Source: Saccopteryx bilineata | Lineage: Eukaryota > Chordata > Mammalia > Chiroptera > Emballonuridae | DNA length: 64,000 nt | Assembly (NCBI RefSeq): GCF_036850765.1 | Contig: NC_089493.1 | Location: forward strand, 188,141,140-188,205,139 | Reading direction: 5' to 3' | Shown: piece by piece, positions 60,291 through 64,000 of the stretch | How positions within the stretch are numbered: position 1 is the stretch's first letter | Layout: each line of letters opens with the position of its first letter | Program-made: the position numbers and the translations under genes | The notes under the pieces: generated by a model | The model's input: the letters and a program-made list of their open reading frames with translations, nothing else | The model's database searches: none | What the model was told of the DNA's origin: nothing

Positions 60291-61150
60291 TTTTCTTCCA
60301 GCACATCAGATTCTTCTCTGCACTTTGATTTACCTTGTCTAGATTCTGTAAATTAACTGATTCAGAGTAGGGAATATTATTTTCTTATTTATTCATTCAC
60401 GCATCCATCCATCCACCCATCGATTTATTCACTCAACATCTATTTTCCACCACTTTGTAGGGTGGGGTTGGAGTGAGTCTCCAAAAGGCGAGCAGTGATT
60501 CAGCAGTTAGTTTTTCATTAAAAAACAACAACAAAAACAAACAAACAAACAAACCCTTTTATTTTGAGATGAAGTTGAGAGAAACAAGGCAGAGATATCA
60601 CACGATCTAACCATCTTTGGTAGATGTTTTCTGGTACGGGAGGGCCTGCCCAGGAGATTGATGTAGGTGAGGTCAGGAGAGGAGGTGACCGGCAAGCCAC
60701 GTGCTGTAGTCAGACCCCGGAGTGACTCTCCACCTGGGCTGGGCAGGCCGACTGCGGAGAGATTTTGAAGGAGCCTGCTGAGCAAATTGGACCTTTTTCA
60801 GAAAAGGAATCAATAGCACAGGTTCTAAAAATTTAGATTACTTCTATAATGATTTGGGGGTCCTCAAGCTCTCAGAATTAGAGTAAATTGTTTTAACAAG
60901 CTTTCTTCTTTAAAAAAAAAATTGTATGAGGGCCAAAAGCATGTAGGAAATTTCCCAAATTCTCTAGTCCTTTGGGGAGGGGAGGGGGGAGCAACTAATG
61001 GGAAATGAAGGAAGAATAATAAAGTATGGGAGTGGGTCAGAAAGAGCATCCCCATTCCTAAACTTTATACATACCTATCCCTGTGCCCTGAAATAAAAAA
61101 TACTCAATTTTAAGGGCTTCATCTTCTGGCTTATTGTGTCGTTACCACAT
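60291..61150. other. Unannotated sequence
   Basis: A CCATCCATCCA-type repeat at about 60402-60422, a (CAAA)n stretch at 60525-60556 and a G/A-rich stretch near 60975. The open frames are short, and the minus-strand frames are read through repeats. Nothing recognised. Confidence 0.4.
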
Positions 61151-61164
61151 ACCATCCGTTTTCT

Positions 61165-61544
61165 TTTTATTTTATTATTATTTTTTTTTTGTATTTTTCT
61201 GAAGTCAGAAACGGGGAGGCAGTCAGACAGACTCCCCGCATGTGCCCGACCAGGATCCACCCGGCATGCCCACCAGGGGGTGATGCTCTGCCCATCTGGG
61301 GCGTTGCTCTGTTGCAACCAAAGCCATTCTAGCACCTGAGGCAGAGGCCACAGAGCCATCCCGGGCCAACTTTGCTCCAATGGAGCCTTGGCTGTGGGAG
61401 GGGAAGAGAGAGACAGAGAGGAAGGAGAGGGGGAGGGGTGGAGAAGCAGATGGGCACTTCTCCTGTGTGCCCTGGCCGGGAATCGAACCCGGGACTCCTG
61501 CATGCCAGGCCGACTCTCTACCACTGAGCCAACCGACCAGGACC
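61165..61544 (-). mobile_element. tRNA-derived bat SINE (type A), minus strand
   Basis: The flanks ACCATCCGTTTTCT at 61151-61164 and 61545-61558 match exactly (14 bp). The tRNA-like head at the right end reads on the minus strand as TGGTCGGTTGGCTCAGTGG, with B box GGTTCGATTCC. Open frames through it (up to 149 codons) are artefacts. Confidence 0.94.
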
Positions 61545-62660
61545 ACCATCCGTTTTCTATGGGAAAATTATTCTAAGGAAAATTTTACCAAAGGGCACAT
61601 TTGGAACGTACATGTGGGTAGGTAGTCAGCACTGAATTTAAGAAGAACTTGTGCTCCGTGCTGCGAGGCTCTTAAAAGTCAACATGTCTGCACGCCTGAT
61701 GACTTAAGTTATTGGAAGTTATTTTAGAAGTGACAGAGTGTTAGGAATACCAGGGAGGAGTTTAGAAATATGTACTTTTCCTCTTCTCTTATTTTACAGC
61801 TAAAAGAAAGAGGGTCACGGATTGCAGTCCCCGGGTGTGCCTGGTCTGCTCAAGCCTTTTTTTATCCTAGAGTCTAGGAGGCTGTGGGCAAACCGAGGCT
61901 CGCAGGGCAGACCGAAGGGTATCTTAAAGAAGCTCTCCAAAACGGGGCCCAAGGTTACATTCGTCATTGCACCCGACTGGACCGCTGTTTCTCATCTATA
62001 TAATACAGAGGGGCACGTGACCTCTCTATTGGCTGATTGGGGCTTCTTTTTGCGGACGTGGGTGTTTGTTGGTTTGAGTAGGAGGCAAGATGAATGAATG
62101 ACCTCCCCTGTCTGTCTGTTCCTGCCCAACCTTGCCCATGGCTGGATTCTTAGGGAATCGCCCAAGGAGAAAATGAAAGTTTGTGTACATCCCACGATCC
62201 CATGACTGCAGTATGTTTTATTCATGACTAAAGAGGCCTTTTTTTTTTTTTTGAAAGACGTATTAAAGGGATAGAGAGCACCCTGAAGAGGGGACCTACC
62301 CTTTGTTTGTCCCACTTTCAAGTGCAGAAGTGGCTTAGGCCCCGGAACCCCCCATGTAAAATAAGGCAGACAGCTGAGGTGCCCTGTAGTCAGGGGGGGT
62401 AAAAAAGGACCATGCTATGGGGGAGGAATTATATATATATCTGAGTTAAGTGTATTCCAGTGAGTGCCGCAGAACCAAAATACAGCAGTACAGGAAATTA
62501 ATTGTGGTAAAAATTTAAAATGCTATAAAGAACTGTGTTAATTTAATTTCCCGTTACTTTGTAGGACGCACAGAACATAAAACTCAGAGAACGACTCATA
62601 AAGCCAGGGCTGTGCTCTACTCTCTGGCTGTGAGGCTGGAGTCTCACCTGCATGTGTCTG
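61545..62660. other. Unannotated sequence
   Basis: Short frames on both strands, a T-run at 62240-62252 and ordinary composition. No element or gene was recognised. Confidence 0.4.
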
Positions 62661-62671
62661 TATTTACTTTT

Positions 62672-63040
62672 TTTTTTTTTTAAGTGAGAGAGAGAGAGAA
62701 AGAGGGACAGACAGACAGGAAGAGAGAGAGATGAGAAGCATCGATTTTTTGTTGCGGCACCTTAGTGGCTCATTGATTGCTGTCTCATATGTGCCTTAAC
62801 CAGGGGGCTCCATCTGAGCCAGTGACCCCTTGCTCAAACCAGTGACCTTAGGCTTCAAGCCAGCAACTTTTGGGCTCAAGCCAGTGACCATGGGATCATG
62901 TGTGTGATCCCATGCTCAAGCCAGCAACCCCGTGCTCAAGCTGGTGAGTTTGTGCTCAAGCCAGTGACCTCGGGGTTTTGAACCTGGGTCCTCTGCATCC
63001 CTGGCCAACACTGTGTCCACTGTGCCACTCCCTGGTCAGG
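62672..63040 (-). mobile_element. tRNA-derived bat SINE (type D), minus strand
   Basis: It starts in a T-run and 'GTGAGAGAGAGAGAGAAAGAGGGACAGACAGACAGG', carries repeated 'CAAGCCAGTGACC' modules, and ends in the tRNA-like 'CCTGGTCAGG'. The flanks CTGTATTTACTTT and CTGTACTTGGTTT are imperfect and may be a decayed target duplication. Confidence 0.9.
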
Positions 63041-63320
63041 CTGTACTTGGTTTTGTTGGTTTTTTTTAAGAGATTATCTTGAACATTTTTTTTGGTCTCT
63101 GCATGTAAAAAGGGCAGCACAAATTGTACCACGTGTTTTCTTTTCTGGATCTAGCAAGTTTTTATTCCTGGTTCTAAACCTAAATCAAGTTTCTCTATCT
63201 CAGCTCTTTGTAAGGTGGTGGGTATTTTGCCGAGTTACCTATATTTGAGAGGCTCCTGCTTGTGGATTTTAACCCTTTTTTTGAAAGTTTAAAGAGTAAA
63301 CACTTAAACTGTGTATTCGG
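63041..63320. other. Unannotated sequence
   Basis: Short stretch after the SINE without recognised content. Confidence 0.4.
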
Positions 63321-63324
63321 AACA

Positions 63325-63535
63325 GTTGGATTAAAATTCTGGTCCTGCTGTGTCCTAACCGTGTGACCTTGGGCAAGATAGTGAACTTCCCTGTGACTCA
63401 TTCCTTCAGCTGGAGAATGACAGCACTGATTCATAGAAAGAAGAGAATCAAGTAACTTAATGCATGTGACGTGCTTGTAACAAGATTAGAGGCATAGCAT
63501 ATGCTTAGAGGGTGTTAGTTACTATTGCTGTTACT
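63325..63535 (+). mobile_element. MIR, plus strand
   Basis: 'CTGGTCCTGCTGTGTCCTAACCGTGTGACCTTGGGCAAGATAGTGAACTTCCCTGTG' is the MIR core in its native order, followed by the expected 'CTTAGAGGGTGTTAG'-like tail. It is the clearest MIR in the window. Confidence 0.75.
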
Positions 63536-64000
63536 TTGTCCTTGGCTAAATCATCCAAATTACCTTTTCAATATAAAGTCACATACGTTTATATTCTCCA
63601 CCATCTATATATGAAGTTTTTATTATCACATTTTATCTGCTCTTGAATTTAGCTCTGTGGATCCACTATCAAAGAGAAGAGGGGTTCTTGCATTTCAGGG
63701 ACTTGAACATCTACTTGTTAAAACAAGACCTCCCCACATCTCAAGAAATAGAAACACGGCAATTGAATGGCAAAGTCTATAATACAGTGGTTCAAATTGA
63801 ATACCCAAATGAAGAGTCCATCTGAATTCATCCAGGCAGGATATTTTTAAAGTTGGTGCTGCCCAGTAGTAAATCTAGTTTGTGAATGTGGTTCACACAC
63901 ACAATTGTCCTGTATGAGGATATCCAGGTACAATAGGGAGGCATGGTTGAGTTTGAATTTTAGAGCAAACAACCAATCATTTTTAGTGTATATTCTATCC
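63536..64000. other. Unannotated sequence at the window edge
   Basis: A 60-codon open frame at 63643-63825 is hydrophilic and has no recognisable family or splice support. The window ends here. Confidence 0.35.

Noticed and set aside
1..64000. Endogenous viral element or phage-like region
   Set aside because: No LTR pairs, no gag/pol-like frames and no viral gene order are visible on either strand.

Overview
The window looks like vertebrate nuclear DNA, very probably from a bat. It is AT-rich, has no operon-like gene packing, and carries many microsatellites and ancient mammalian repeats (MIR, L2, MER20- and MER5-like). It also holds several young tRNA-derived SINEs with 'CCCTGGCCGGTTGGCTCAG'-type and 'CCTGACCTGTGGTGG'-type heads, and hAT-type miniature elements with 8-bp target duplications. 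These are typical of bats. The ~240-bp 'CCTGACCTGTGG' SINE suggests a horseshoe/leaf-nosed bat lineage (Rhinolophoidea), but that is from memory and only moderately certain.

No protein-coding gene can be supported with confidence. Most open frames are short and unconvincing, and several of the longest are microsatellites or SINE bodies read through. The one gene-like landmark is a CpG-rich promoter-like block at about 21.2-22.3 kb. It has an untranslated exon-like segment ending in a plausible splice donor at 22272, then a short ATG frame with another possible donor at 22474. It could be the 5' end of a long-intron gene transcribed to the right, but I do not recognise it.

Layout: 0-8 kb holds old DNA transposons, an L1 fragment broken by two SINEs and a hAT element, L2, and a SINE just before a perfect 19-bp inverted repeat. 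8-21 kb mixes SINEs, hAT, MIR and L2 with a GC-richer block at 12.7-13.4 kb carrying duplicated E-boxes. 21.2-22.5 kb is the CpG island with a long GT/GC alternating tract. About 20.9-37.8 kb is nearly free of recognisable mobile elements apart from simple repeats, as often seen around developmental regulators. 37.8-64 kb returns to a repeat-rich state with SINEs of three types, hAT elements, a Tigger-like element, L1 and L2/MIR remnants.

The clearest chronological record is the L1 at 3.7-6.2 kb, where the target-site duplications of later insertions can be read directly. No endogenous virus, CRISPR array, tRNA gene or rRNA gene was found.
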